Source: Streptomyces chromofuscus
GTDB lineage: Bacteria > Actinomycetota > Actinomycetes > Streptomycetales > Streptomycetaceae
NCBI RefSeq assembly: GCF_015160875.1
Contig: NZ_CP063374.1
Span: 5,459,501-5,523,500 of the forward strand
DNA length: 64,000 nucleotides
Direction: 5' to 3'
The stretch's first letter is position 1. Every line of letters starts with the position of its first letter. A program made the translations under genes and the position numbers. Positions 18,501-26,414 of this stretch are shown piece by piece. Under the pieces are notes generated by a model. The model saw nothing but the letters and a program-made list of their open reading frames with translations. It searched no databases and was not told the DNA's origin.

Positions 18501-19130
18501 AGAGGCGCTCTCGCGAGCCTTCTCCAGAGCCTCCTCATAGCTGCGTTCCCGGTCCGAGTAACTCACCCGGGAGAGCTCCAGGCTGACGCGGGCAGCCTCC
18601 AGTTCACTGCGGAGCGCCTGCACCTCGGCACGGGCGTCTGTATCTGTCGGCTCCGCTGACTGGACCCACTCGGGCGCCTCTGGCGGGATGAAAGGAATCT
18701 GTTCCCGGTCGCCGGTCAGAAGACGGTGGAACCAGACCCCCAGTTGGAAGCAATGCCTGACTGTTCGCAGGGCTTCTCGCTCAAGGGCGAAGTCCGTATC
18801 CACGGCATCGGGTACCGGTCGTCGCAGAGCATCGAACGTCAGCCGTACCGGCTCGTCGAGGAAGCCAGCCCGAGCCAGCGCGTGCACCCTGCTGGCCTGA
18901 TCGTCCTTGGCGACCGTGATGCCAGATCGTCGCATCAGAGCAGTCGCGAGTGTGTCCCCGAACTGGCGGCCCTTGAGCAGCGTGACGCTCGGGTCAGTGA
19001 AGAGGTTGACCTCCGCGCTCGCTCCGTACAGCACCAGAAGGGGCTCGTGAGGCAGCAGGAAGCCGAAGTTTGCGGATCGAGCAGCCAGCTCCCGGACCCG
19101 CGGGTCGATCGGGCCACGCCCCTGGCTCAC
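15534..19130 (-). CDS. hsdR: Type I restriction endonuclease subunit
   Basis: This approximately 1198-residue motor/nuclease subunit starts with a helical DUF4145-like region (about 1-150) and a coiled coil (about 190-250). The PD-(D/E)xK nuclease motif is GVIEAKHEGADLATAE (about 335). The SF2 translocase motifs are LIQMATGAGKTFAAVTA (about 465), LVIIDECHRSIYGRW (about 600), LVGLTATP, and MRGRGARVID in the second lobe. I prefer the GTG at 19130, which has GGAGG 5 nt before it, over the TTG at 19151. It restricts DNA lacking the HsdM mark. The gene order R-S-M is less common than R-M-S or M-S-R. Confidence 0.92.
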   Translation of the reverse strand: MSQGRGPIDPRVRELAARSANFGFLLPHEPLLVLYGASAEVNLFTDPSVTLLKGRQFGDTLATALMRRSGITVAKDDQASRVHALARAGFLDEPVRLTFDALRRPVPDAVDTDFALEREALRTVRHCFQLGVWFHRLLTGDREQIPFIPPEAPEWVQSAEPTDTDARAEVQALRSELEAARVSLELSRVSYSDRERSYEEALEKARESASSELARARATLPEVSTLVTSLATEASRLQRGFDEAPSPRKPTARQRELLVSNARRAAQEPLSEARVRDRIDEMLSEAGWAVQDGKGNQNLYATRGVAVREVTTAAGRADYLLYVDTKLIGVIEAKHEGADLATAERQADRYAEGLTARQDLQAWRTPLPYRYVSDGGLVRFRNDLDPDSRTRDVYSFHQPETIARWIREAEADAAAPTYRARIRERLPMLDPAEVASGRLRPAQFEAVHGLEESLRRGDQRSLIQMATGAGKTFAAVTAAYRLLKHAKAQRILFLVDRNNLGSQALAEFTNYTAPDDGRKFTELYNVDQLTGTTVLDSSKVVISTIQRLSRLLAGQEPGDPEDYSDSSAFEEEERGTSAPAADVTYSRRLPPESFDLVIIDECHRSIYGRWRSVLEYFDAHLVGLTATPVAQTFGFFHQNLISEYTYEQAVADGVAVDYTTYRIRTAITEQGSVIPVETHVPIKNRRTRRRRYEELDDDFSYGANQVGSKVISTGQLRTVLTAFRDNLTVFYPERDNVPADMRMVPKTLIFARDDNHADEIVEMVRGVFGRGNSFCKKITGKASQPDQLLSEFRNAPELRIAVTVDMIATGTDVRAIECVFFLRDVKSWAYFEQMRGRGARVIDSTELRAVTPDIREKTRFVVIDAIGVTESHKRETPVVEKDDAKRTSLRKLLGKTAGGTIDEDEAEELGLRLSRMSRTLTAEDHAEITRLAGESLDAIVGRIAKSVDVDHIDKVRQADGAKGVHWMVQQAVQPLARNKDLRDLLVYIRTDQRIVYDEVNPDSLLSVGPVEMAQRTVTSWREYLAEHHDEITSLQVALTGHGGREVRPREAYQRLKDLASRIARPPHQWTVERLWQAYEQLGAASSEPGVKHGPPDLVSLIRYELGLDTEVRPYRSTVESRFANWVARQKQAGVTFSEDELWWLERIVDTMATSVRFDVADLDRVPFTERGGTDGFLRVFGDDRAEAVLNELDQELTA

Positions 19131-19342
19131 GAAGCCTCCACATTCGCTCAAGCGTCCAGCGTTTTGCTTGCACCCTCGCGGTCACCAAGGTACCGAACAC
19201 CAGGCAGCACGTCGGCAGACAGTCGTCTCGATCTTGCCACGTGATAGCTGTCGACATTCCACTGCTTCCGGAATCGCCTACCCGGGGATGGATCCACTCT
19301 GCCAGTATCGTCCGGGCCCGATCGGTGAGCCCAACGGGTTGC
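19131..19342. other. Promoter-length gap before the defence operon
   Basis: This gap of about 210 bp separates the stop of the DUF317-type gene from hsdR. It is the likely site of the hsdR-hsdS-hsdM-ptuAB promoter. I cannot point to a convincing -35/-10 pair and see no palindrome of the element-wide type. Confidence 0.35.
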
Positions 19343-20644
19343 TCAGCGCCCGGGCGTGGAGCGAACTGTTGGAGCGCGGATCAGCATCGGCTGATGCGTT
19401 TGGGCAGCGGGACGCGTCGGGACAGGCAGGGCATGTCGGACGCCTTGGCCATGAGCGAGTTCGAACGTGATGTCGTGCAGGAGCTCGGCGGGGGTTTTCG
19501 GTGATAGCTGTATGGCCCAGGTCGGGCGGTCTGCGGCATTGCCGCCCCACACAGTCCAGGTCGGCAGCAGGCTGTGCGGCTTCTGGGCGGCGAAGGCATC
19601 AAACAGAACGCCGGCGGCCTCACCGCCCGCAGCCTCCCAGCGAATCCAGCGCCCGTCGATCGTCCCCTTCCAGCCTGCGTCCGCGAGCGGACGGGTCGCC
19701 TCGGCGATCGTGGTCTCGAAGACGCTGGTGGCCGGTCCAGAGCCCCATGCGTCACCGGAGGCCAGGGCGTTGAGAAGAGTGCGCACGATCTGCACCGGGG
19801 TGGTGGCGGTAGCCGTGGCGTGCCAGAGGCGCCCGCTGACCGGGGACTCGTAGGCGGCGATGGTCCACTTCGTGTCGCGGGATTCGGCGTCGTGGTCGAA
19901 GAGGGCGCGCAGGGTGAGCGATTCGTGGCTGGCGATGGTGGTGTTGTCGTCCCAGGTGCGGTACTTCTCCCACTCTCCCTGTGACTCGAGGAAGTGGTTG
20001 AGGAGGGCTTCGTGGTCGCCGGGGTCGGCGGCGTAGGCGGGAACTGTTTCCGTTCGCTGGGCGGGCTGTTCGGGCTTTGCGGCGGCTGGTGCGCCGAGCG
20101 TGGTGCGGGCTTCGGCGGTCTGGTGTTCGGTGTCGGTCATGGGTGCGGCGCCGGGGCGCATAGTGTCGCCATGGAGGCGTTCGAAGGCTGCGAGGGCCTG
20201 GGCGGGTGCGTCGAAGGTGTCGGCGATCTGCCGCAGGTGGTTCTCGCCGTGGAGGTAGATGCTCTTGCCTTCGCGGTAGGTGCCGACCGCGACGGTGGTT
20301 CCGCTGTCGTCGGCGTGGGCGTGGATGACGAGGCGGCCGCGGCGGATGTCGTCATAGATCTTCTGGGCTTCGTTGGAGACCTCCCGGATCTCCTCGCGGG
20401 TACACCAAGGCATGGGGTAGTTGGCCCCTGTCCATTCCTCGTCGATGGCTTCGCGGAGCCGGGGCGTGATCTCGGTGGTGATGCCTTCGGCGGTCAGCGC
20501 CTGGGCGGCCTTCTTTGCCCAGTAGGGCTCCTCGTGGTCGATGCGGGCCAGGACCAGCGTGTGCTCGTCGGCGGCTTCGAATCCGCGGGCAGTCAGAAGT
20601 GCGTGGGCGGTGCGGTGTCGCGTGCCGGTGAGGATGGCGGTCAC
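19343..20644 (-). CDS. DUF317-type protein, start unresolved
   Basis: The protein has an N-terminal module (ALLTARGFEAADEHTLVLAR, then AAQALTAEGITTEITPRL) resembling one in several neighbours, and a C-terminal DUF317-like region of about 260 residues (GRLWHATATATTPVQIVRTL; RPTWAIQLSPKTPAELLHDI). The first in-frame ATG/GTG after the upstream stop is GTG at 20644. Coding-like sequence continues upstream to about 20880 in this frame (DRLWPSPEVPYPGRIERHPL) with no start codon. It also overlaps a poor-quality tail of the DnaB-N gene, so a frameshift near 20880 or a non-standard start is possible. Function is unknown. Confidence 0.65.
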   Translation of the reverse strand: MTAILTGTRHRTAHALLTARGFEAADEHTLVLARIDHEEPYWAKKAAQALTAEGITTEITPRLREAIDEEWTGANYPMPWCTREEIREVSNEAQKIYDDIRRGRLVIHAHADDSGTTVAVGTYREGKSIYLHGENHLRQIADTFDAPAQALAAFERLHGDTMRPGAAPMTDTEHQTAEARTTLGAPAAAKPEQPAQRTETVPAYAADPGDHEALLNHFLESQGEWEKYRTWDDNTTIASHESLTLRALFDHDAESRDTKWTIAAYESPVSGRLWHATATATTPVQIVRTLLNALASGDAWGSGPATSVFETTIAEATRPLADAGWKGTIDGRWIRWEAAGGEAAGVLFDAFAAQKPHSLLPTWTVWGGNAADRPTWAIQLSPKTPAELLHDITFELAHGQGVRHALPVPTRPAAQTHQPMLIRAPTVRSTPGR

Positions 20645-20772
20645 GGCACTGGAGTGGGCGGGGTGGGTGTCGAGACGGACGTGTGCGTCGATGGCGGGGG
20701 TCGTCAAAGGGTGTCGCTCAATTCGGCCTGGGTACGGGACCTCAGGGCTCGGCCACAGGCGGTCGGTGTCAG

Positions 20773-21891
20773 TCAGCGGGAGATGCGCGAGGCGGGCGGA
20801 GCCGTTGTTCGCGGAGGGCCAGCCCGCGGTGGCGCCGAGGCGCTGGTACGTGCGGGTCTGGTCGTCGGTGCCGGCGTGTTGGCGTGCTTCCAGCGGGTGC
20901 GCAGGGCGCTGAGGTCGGCCAGGGCGCGGCGGCTGCCGGTTATCAGCTGGTGGGGGGTGTTGGCCGGGTCGTCGGTGTATGCCGTGATCCGGGTGGCGAC
21001 GGCGTGGGCGCGGGCGAGCAGAGCGCGCTCGACGACCTTCTCGCCCCAGTACTCCGGCGAGCCGACGGGGGTGGAGGCCAGGGTCATCAGGTCGGCGGGC
21101 GCGATGTTGGCGTTCAGGAGGCCGCGGTGCTGGGCCTCCCACAGCACCGTGACGGGATCGACCGGGTCGCCGCGGTGGGCGAGGGTGGTCAGGCACTGCC
21201 AGAAGGCGGCGTGCAGGGGCAGTGCGAAGTCCTCGGGCAGCAGCCAGCGCATCTGCGTCAGCTCGGCGGGGTGCGCCGTCGCGCTCGCGAGGAGGAACTG
21301 TTCCTCGTCCAGGGCTTCCTCACCGGTGTCCCGCGGGGGCTCGGGCGGCAGCGGCGTGCGGGGCAGAGAGCCGGGGTGCGGGGCGAATTGTCCGGCGAGG
21401 TCCTCCAGGAACCGCGCGAGGGCGTCGGCCTGGGCGAGGGTGGTGGCGGCCGGGTTCGGCAGCGTGGCATCGGTCGTGGCCAGGGCCAGCCGTTCGGCGT
21501 GGGCGCCCAGCGTCCGGCGGGCGTGGTCGGCGCGGATCATCCGCGCGTACGTCGCCGCGTGCTTGGGCCAGGGGCAGACCTGGATCAGGGTGTGGAGGTA
21601 GGACGTGGTCAGTCCGGGAGCCTCGGGGCGCGCGGCATCCAGGACCGTGTTCAGCCAGGCCGGGTCCTTGAGGTGCTGTTCAGGATCCGGTGCCGACACG
21701 CTGCGCATGGCGGCGAAGAGGGCGCCGTGGGCGTAGTTGCTGAAGTGCTCCGCGCCCAGGGAGCCGATCTCGGCGAGCCGGTGCGGGTCGAGAAGGAGGG
21801 CGCCGAGCAGTGCTTGCTCGGCGTAGTGCACGGGCTGCGGCGGATGCGTGTCGGCGAGGTCGTCCTCGTACGGGTCGGTGGGGTGGGGCAT
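20773..21891 (-). CDS. Tandem DnaB N-terminal-domain protein without helicase domain
   Basis: This 372-residue protein has two regions resembling the helical N-terminal domain of replicative helicase DnaB: YAEQALLGALLLDPHRLAEI (about 22-75) and EEQFLLASATAHPAELTQM (about 205-260), each followed by an AFWQCLTTLA-like helix. There is no RecA-like ATPase core, so it cannot be a helicase by itself. It may bind DnaB or primase and influence replication of the element, which is inference from the domain. The ATG overlaps the methyltransferase stop. The last 45 residues are low-complexity and read poorly in this frame. Confidence 0.8.
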   Translation of the reverse strand: MPHPTDPYEDDLADTHPPQPVHYAEQALLGALLLDPHRLAEIGSLGAEHFSNYAHGALFAAMRSVSAPDPEQHLKDPAWLNTVLDAARPEAPGLTTSYLHTLIQVCPWPKHAATYARMIRADHARRTLGAHAERLALATTDATLPNPAATTLAQADALARFLEDLAGQFAPHPGSLPRTPLPPEPPRDTGEEALDEEQFLLASATAHPAELTQMRWLLPEDFALPLHAAFWQCLTTLAHRGDPVDPVTVLWEAQHRGLLNANIAPADLMTLASTPVGSPEYWGEKVVERALLARAHAVATRITAYTDDPANTPHQLITGSRRALADLSALRTRWKHANTPAPTTRPARTSASAPPRAGPPRTTAPPASRISR

Positions 21892-23159
21892 CAGGCCGCC
21901 AGGGTGAAGTCGTCGAGGGTGAGGGTCTTGCCCAGGTGCGGGGCCAGCAGGTGCGCGGCGAGCCGGGGCGGGATGGCGTTTCCGATCTGGCTGAAGACCT
22001 GGCCCTTGTTGCCTTGCCACGGGTAGTCGGCGGGGAAGGACTGCAGGAGGCCGGCTTCCTGGGCGGTGATCCGGATGGGATCCGGCGCCGGGGCGTCTCC
22101 ATCCGGGTCGTGCGTGGGTTCGGCGACCCAGGTGCATTCGTTGGCCCGGTGGCCGAAGAACAAGGTGCCGGCGGGCTCATCCACGCTGCGGATCGTGGCG
22201 TTTGCCTGGTTGTTGCTGCGCAGCGACCAGGACCAGCGGTGCTCCTCGGCGGTGGAGGCCGGTGTCGGGGCGACTGCCGAGCGGTTCTTCCGGGTCCCGT
22301 GCGGCTGTGCCTGACCGGCACCGTCACGGCGGGATTGCAGGACGATCCCCGAGCCTGGCCGTGGTGTCCAGGTGCCGCGGTCGCGGGCGTCGGTGAGGGT
22401 CTTGCGTGAGCCGGAGGGGAACGGCTCGGGCCCGCCTCCGGAGCCGCCGCCTGCGCAGACGGTGGGGACGGGGCGGTCGGTGGCGCCCCAGCCGAGGGCG
22501 TCGGCCATGGACACCCACCGCTTGCGGCCCGGCCCGAACAGGCTGTCCGGTTCGGTGGTCTTGGCGTGGGTGGGAGGGGGCGGTTCGGCGGTGCGGGTGC
22601 GGGAGGCGAGCAGGATCGCCCGTCTGCGGGTCTGCGGAACCCCGTAGTCGGCAGCGTTCAGGATGCCGGCCCATACCGAGAAGCCCCAGGTGCGCAGGAT
22701 GGCCGCGTACTGGCGCCACAGCGGCAGGACGTCGGGGACCTCCTCCATGGCCACCCACTCCGGCTCGCCGACCGTGTTGAGGGCATGCAGGTAGCGCATC
22801 GGCTCGGCAGCCAGCAGGGAGCGCTCGTCACGGCAGGCGGCCAGGAGTTGCTCGCGGGTGTCGCGGCCGGTGGCGAGGTCGGCGACCGCCTGGTGGACCA
22901 GGGGCTGGTCCACCAGGCCGAGGCGCTTGCCGGCCATGGACCATGCCTGGCAGGGCGGGCTCGCGATGAGCCCGGCGGTCTTGCCGAGGAAGGGCCAGAC
23001 GGGATACAGCGCCACGTCGGTACGAATGGTCAACTGCCCTGCCGCCGCACGGGTTTTGCAGGCCCACTCGTCCCATTCCAGGCCCACGTCCCGTACGCCG
23101 AGGACGTTAAGTGAGTGGCTCCATCCCCCCGGCCCCGAAAACAGGTCCAGGATGGTCAA
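21891..23159 (-). CDS. DNA (cytosine-5) methyltransferase
   Basis: This 422-residue C5 methyltransferase shows motif I DLFSGPGGWSHS (5-16), motif IV ASPPCQAWSM with the catalytic Cys (about 75), the ENV-position variant MEEVPDVLP (about 137), motif VIII PQTRRRAILLAS (about 174) and motif X IGNAIPPRLAAHLL near the end. It transfers a methyl group from AdoMet to cytosine C5 in a specific site. The TTG start overlaps the stop of the PAPS-reductase-like gene (TTGA), and its own stop overlaps the DnaB-N gene. No partner restriction enzyme is adjacent, so it is a solitary or modification-cassette enzyme. Confidence 0.93.
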   Translation of the reverse strand: MTILDLFSGPGGWSHSLNVLGVRDVGLEWDEWACKTRAAAGQLTIRTDVALYPVWPFLGKTAGLIASPPCQAWSMAGKRLGLVDQPLVHQAVADLATGRDTREQLLAACRDERSLLAAEPMRYLHALNTVGEPEWVAMEEVPDVLPLWRQYAAILRTWGFSVWAGILNAADYGVPQTRRRAILLASRTRTAEPPPPTHAKTTEPDSLFGPGRKRWVSMADALGWGATDRPVPTVCAGGGSGGGPEPFPSGSRKTLTDARDRGTWTPRPGSGIVLQSRRDGAGQAQPHGTRKNRSAVAPTPASTAEEHRWSWSLRSNNQANATIRSVDEPAGTLFFGHRANECTWVAEPTHDPDGDAPAPDPIRITAQEAGLLQSFPADYPWQGNKGQVFSQIGNAIPPRLAAHLLAPHLGKTLTLDDFTLAA

Positions 23160-24088
23160 GAGGCCAGTCCGAAGTCGTCCTGCACTGGCGCGACTTCACC
23201 GCGGCAGGCCCACGGGGAACAGCCGTCGACGACTCCTTGCTCCAGCTCCTCCAGGTCCGGTCCGCTGTCGGTGAGTTCTTGCTGCATCGCTGCCCATTCG
23301 GCGGCGGTGACGTGATCGATGGGAGCTTCGCTGAGGGGTACGCGGGAGCGGTGGAGAAACGCCTCGCCGAGCAGACGGTTGCCGGTGGCGTTGGCGCGCG
23401 CGTTTCCCTTGCGGATGGCCGCGTCGAACTCCACCACGTCCTCCCATTCCGCCGGGGAGTTGTCGCGGATGTTGCGCCATTGAGCGTTTCCGTGGAAAGG
23501 GCACCCGAGGCAGCTCGATTTCGGGGTGTCGGCCAGGCCGAGCGACGTCAGGTAGCGGATGCAGTCGGACCGTGACCAGCCCATGTCGATGAGCGGGTGC
23601 CGGTTGCGCATGTACTTGACGTCGGCGTCCTTGGCCCGGTGGAATTCGTCGGTGGAGATGCCGACCCACTGCTCGACGAAGACGCCCTTGGGGATGCGTG
23701 TCGGATAGGGGTAGCCGAGTATTTCGCGGACCTTTTTCTTGATCGGCTTAATTTTATATTCCCCGGTACATTGGCGCCTGGTCATACCCGCATTTCCGTC
23801 CTTGTTCAGGACGTAGAGCGGCATTGACGCAAATCTGTGGTCGGGGTCCAGGGCATCCTTGCGTATGTTTCCGGACGATACGCGGAGAACGGGTATGCCT
23901 GCGGGTCTGGCTATTTCTCGCTCCAGCCGGTCGAGATGGGAATAAACGGCTCTCGGTTCCCAGCCCGTGTCGGCGAAAATTGCGTAGTCGACCTTCGGGA
24001 GTATGCCTTGTGCGGAGAGGGCGAGCATGGCGCTGGACTGGATACCGGCACCTAGTGAAATTGCCCGGAAAGTGGGGAGTTCGGAAAT
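23156..24088 (-). CDS. PAPS reductase/DndC-like adenine nucleotide alpha hydrolase
   Basis: The protein has a PP-loop-type N-terminus, AISLGAGIQSSAMLALSA, followed by YAIFADTGWEP, then MTRRQCTGEYKIKPIKKKV and a Cys pair in SSCLGCPFHG. These are features of the PAPS reductase/FAD-synthetase-like family common in actinobacterial phages and mobile elements; the substrate is unknown. It is coupled to a C5 methyltransferase, suggesting a DNA- or tRNA-modification unit, but this is inference. The domain begins at once after an AGGA Shine-Dalgarno, where the only candidate starts are ATC/ATT (24091/24088). I place the start at ATT. The beginning overlaps the end of the hydrolase gene. Confidence 0.8.
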   Translation of the reverse strand: MSELPTFRAISLGAGIQSSAMLALSAQGILPKVDYAIFADTGWEPRAVYSHLDRLEREIARPAGIPVLRVSSGNIRKDALDPDHRFASMPLYVLNKDGNAGMTRRQCTGEYKIKPIKKKVREILGYPYPTRIPKGVFVEQWVGISTDEFHRAKDADVKYMRNRHPLIDMGWSRSDCIRYLTSLGLADTPKSSCLGCPFHGNAQWRNIRDNSPAEWEDVVEFDAAIRKGNARANATGNRLLGEAFLHRSRVPLSEAPIDHVTAAEWAAMQQELTDSGPDLEELEQGVVDGCSPWACRGEVAPVQDDFGLAS

Positions 24089-25014
24089 GATCGGTCCTGG
24101 GGGTGAGGAGGGTGGGGGCGTGGCCCGGCGGCGAGGTGGGCGATGCGGTCGCTGATGAGCGCGGGGTGGCGGATGGGCAGCGCGTGCGTGGTGCGGGGGA
24201 GGATCTCCAGGCGGGCGGCAGGGAGTTGGGCGGCCAGCTGCTTGGTGTGGGCGGCGGGGATGTGCCGGTCCTCCGCGCCGGCCATCAGCAGCAGCCGGTC
24301 GCCGAACTGGTTGAGCACGGTGGCGTCGCGCGGCTGGTAGCGGCGCAGGCACTGCCACAGGTCGGCGAGATCGCGGGTGTGGGTGTGGCGGATGCCGTAG
24401 CGGCACGGCGGTGGCCCGTCGGCCGGTCGGTCGGGGTGCGGCGCGAGGCTGTAGGGATGTGTGGTGGGCAGCCGGTGCCGCAGGAAGTCCACCGCGCGGG
24501 GCGCATGGGTGCAGGTCAGGGCGAACAGGCTGCGTCCGGCGGCCAGAAGCAGGGCACGCGGGCTGCGGCCGGGCAGCACGCTCGCCCCGCGTACGGTAGG
24601 CGACAGGAGCACCATGCCCCGAACGCGGGCCTGGTGTTGGGGGTGTAGGGCGGCGAGTTCCTGCAGGACGAGGGCGCCCAGGGAATGGCCAGCGAGCACG
24701 AGCGGCCCGGCGGGGACGAGGTGGGTCAGGATCTGGTGCAGGTCGTCGGCGAGCTGCCGGATCGTCAGCGGTGCCTGGCCGCGCGGGGTGTGACCGTGCG
24801 CGCGCTGGTCGTAGCGCACGACGGTCAGGCCCAGGCCGGTCAGGTGCCGGGCGTGGACGCGCCACAGGTCGGCGGTGACGGACGCGCCGTGCACCAGCAC
24901 GACCGTCGCGCCGCCGGGACGCGGGCGCACCGGGGTGTCGCGGTAGACGGACAGGCGCGTGCCGTCCGCGGCGGAGACCGACAACACCTCGGTGGCAGAA
25001 GGCGGGTTACGCAC
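24052..25014 (-). CDS. Alpha/beta hydrolase
   Basis: This approximately 320-residue protein has the alpha/beta-hydrolase fold: oxyanion HG in VVLVHGASVTADLW (about 38), VVRYDQRAHGHT, nucleophile elbow LAGHSLGALVLQEL (Ser near 107), acid in LLLMAGAEDRHIPAAH (about 260) and His in PRTTHALPIRHP (about 287). GTG at 25014 with GGGAG upstream is the preferred start. It probably hydrolyses a small ester or similar molecule; substrate unknown. Such passenger hydrolases occur in streptomycete plasmids. The 3' end overlaps the next gene by 37 nt. Confidence 0.85.
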   Translation of the reverse strand: MRNPPSATEVLSVSAADGTRLSVYRDTPVRPRPGGATVVLVHGASVTADLWRVHARHLTGLGLTVVRYDQRAHGHTPRGQAPLTIRQLADDLHQILTHLVPAGPLVLAGHSLGALVLQELAALHPQHQARVRGMVLLSPTVRGASVLPGRSPRALLLAAGRSLFALTCTHAPRAVDFLRHRLPTTHPYSLAPHPDRPADGPPPCRYGIRHTHTRDLADLWQCLRRYQPRDATVLNQFGDRLLLMAGAEDRHIPAAHTKQLAAQLPAARLEILPRTTHALPIRHPALISDRIAHLAAGPRPHPPHPQDRSFPNSPLSGQFH

Positions 25015-25158
25015 AGGTAGGACTCCCAAAGGGGGGATCAGTAGGGGGCAGCCGTTCGCGCCGGGTTGGTGGAACCGGCCGTTCGGCACCGCACTGCGCT
25101 TGCCGCCGTACGGGGGCGGGCGGATACCGGGGAGGCGACCCCGAAGGGGCGCGGGCAG

Positions 25159-25359
25159 TCAGCGCCGTACGGCTGTGGCCTTCGGCCGCGTGCTTGGGCG
25201 GCGGGATGGGATGGCGCTGCCGGTTACCGGCTCGTACCACGGCCGGGTGGTGCCGTTGCCGTAGGAGGCGGCGAGGAGCCGCTTGTGGCTGGGCTGGTGG
25301 CGAGCGAGCGCGCGGTGGCCTTCGGCGGCCGTGTCGCGCTGGATCCCGGCGGTGGACAT
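25159..25359 (-). CDS. Small basic protein, 66 aa
   Basis: This short frame begins with ATG at 25359, two bases after the stop of the upstream DUF317 gene (TGAACATG). Its C-terminal part is unlike its shadow frames: RHQPSHKRLLAASYGNGTT then RPWYEPVTGSAIPSRRP. It has a high proportion of Arg and no membrane segment. No family recognised. Spacing and codon use favour a real coupled gene, but its size leaves doubt. Confidence 0.45.
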   Translation of the reverse strand: MSTAGIQRDTAAEGHRALARHQPSHKRLLAASYGNGTTRPWYEPVTGSAIPSRRPSTRPKATAVRR

Positions 25360-25361
25360 GT

Positions 25362-26360
25362 TCAGCGGCGCGGACCCGGCGTGACGGCGGGGGCAGCAAC
25401 GGCGGGCGGCCGTGTCGTGGTCGACCAGCGCGGAACGCTGACGGTCGTCAGTGCAGGACCGCGAGCCGCCCGGGCACGGGCGAGGTCCCGCGGCGTGGGC
25501 ACCGCTGCGGCTCGGGGCGCCGCGGGGGCGTTCGGCTTCAGCGGGCGCAGGTGGGCGTGGCACTCGCGCGGCACGCAGGCGCGTTCACGGGAGACCGGCG
25601 CCGGATCGGCCAGAGCCGTGGCGAAGGCCGCGACCAGATGGGCGGGGGTGGCGCTGTGGAAATCGGCCTCCCACAGCGCCCGCCGCGCATCCGGGACGGC
25701 AAGGATCCTCGCGCGCCACGCCTCGTCCCGGGCCACTGTGTGCCCGCCGAACGAGGAGGGAGGGCGGTATTCCAGGCGGGCCAGCCGGTCGGGCGAGGTC
25801 GCGGTGATGTGCCAGCCGTCCACGGTGATCTGCCAGCGGGCGGCGCGCAGGACCTCCCACACCATCTCCGGATGGTCATCGCGCTCGCGGTAGGGCTCGT
25901 CGTCCCATCGTCCCGCGGTGACGTCGGCGTCCAGGGCGGCGGTCACGGCGGCAACGATCTCGGGCGGGGTCTCGTCGGTGAAGGCCGCGGTCCACGTCGG
26001 TGGGGCGTGCAGATCCGTGCGGCAGCGGATCTGCCACAACGCGGTGGCGTCCGGCATCAGTTCGGATGCTTCCGGGACGTAGGCGATGCGGAGCTGGCTG
26101 CCCATGGTCGTGACGTAGAAGTTGCCCATCTCGTCACTCATGTCGTGCCAGTAGTGATGGGTCAGCGGGACGAAGGCGTCGTCACCGCAATAGGCACTGC
26201 CGGCGAGGTAGCCAGGGGCGACGAGGACATCGTCATCGCTACGGTCACGGCCGGCCCGCTGCGTGCGGCGCAGGCCGGGGTCGGGGCGGGGTTCGGGCAC
26301 AGGGGAGTCCAGTGGTGGGGAAGAGACGGAGCGCTTCGGACCGCCGTCAGGTGTCGGCAT
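25362..26360 (-). CDS. DUF317 protein
   Basis: This 332-residue protein contains two DUF317-like repeats. The first includes DVLVAPGYLAGSAYCGDD and PPTWTAAFTDETPPEIVAAV (about 45-145). The second includes ARWQITVDGWHITATSP and ALWEADFHSATPAHLVAAF (about 170-255). The repeated core is an aromatic WxAxFxxxTPxxxV/I helix. The C-terminal 70 residues are Pro/Ala/Arg-rich and probably disordered. DUF317 function is unknown; the genes are abundant in streptomycete conjugative elements. It is in a tight run with another DUF317 gene upstream and a small gene downstream. Confidence 0.8.
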   Translation of the reverse strand: MPTPDGGPKRSVSSPPLDSPVPEPRPDPGLRRTQRAGRDRSDDDVLVAPGYLAGSAYCGDDAFVPLTHHYWHDMSDEMGNFYVTTMGSQLRIAYVPEASELMPDATALWQIRCRTDLHAPPTWTAAFTDETPPEIVAAVTAALDADVTAGRWDDEPYRERDDHPEMVWEVLRAARWQITVDGWHITATSPDRLARLEYRPPSSFGGHTVARDEAWRARILAVPDARRALWEADFHSATPAHLVAAFATALADPAPVSRERACVPRECHAHLRPLKPNAPAAPRAAAVPTPRDLARARAARGPALTTVSVPRWSTTTRPPAVAAPAVTPGPRR

Positions 26361-26414
26361 TCAACGGCCCAGGTGGCGGAGCCTGAGCTGTGCCGAAGAG
26401 GCCGGGCGGGAAGG

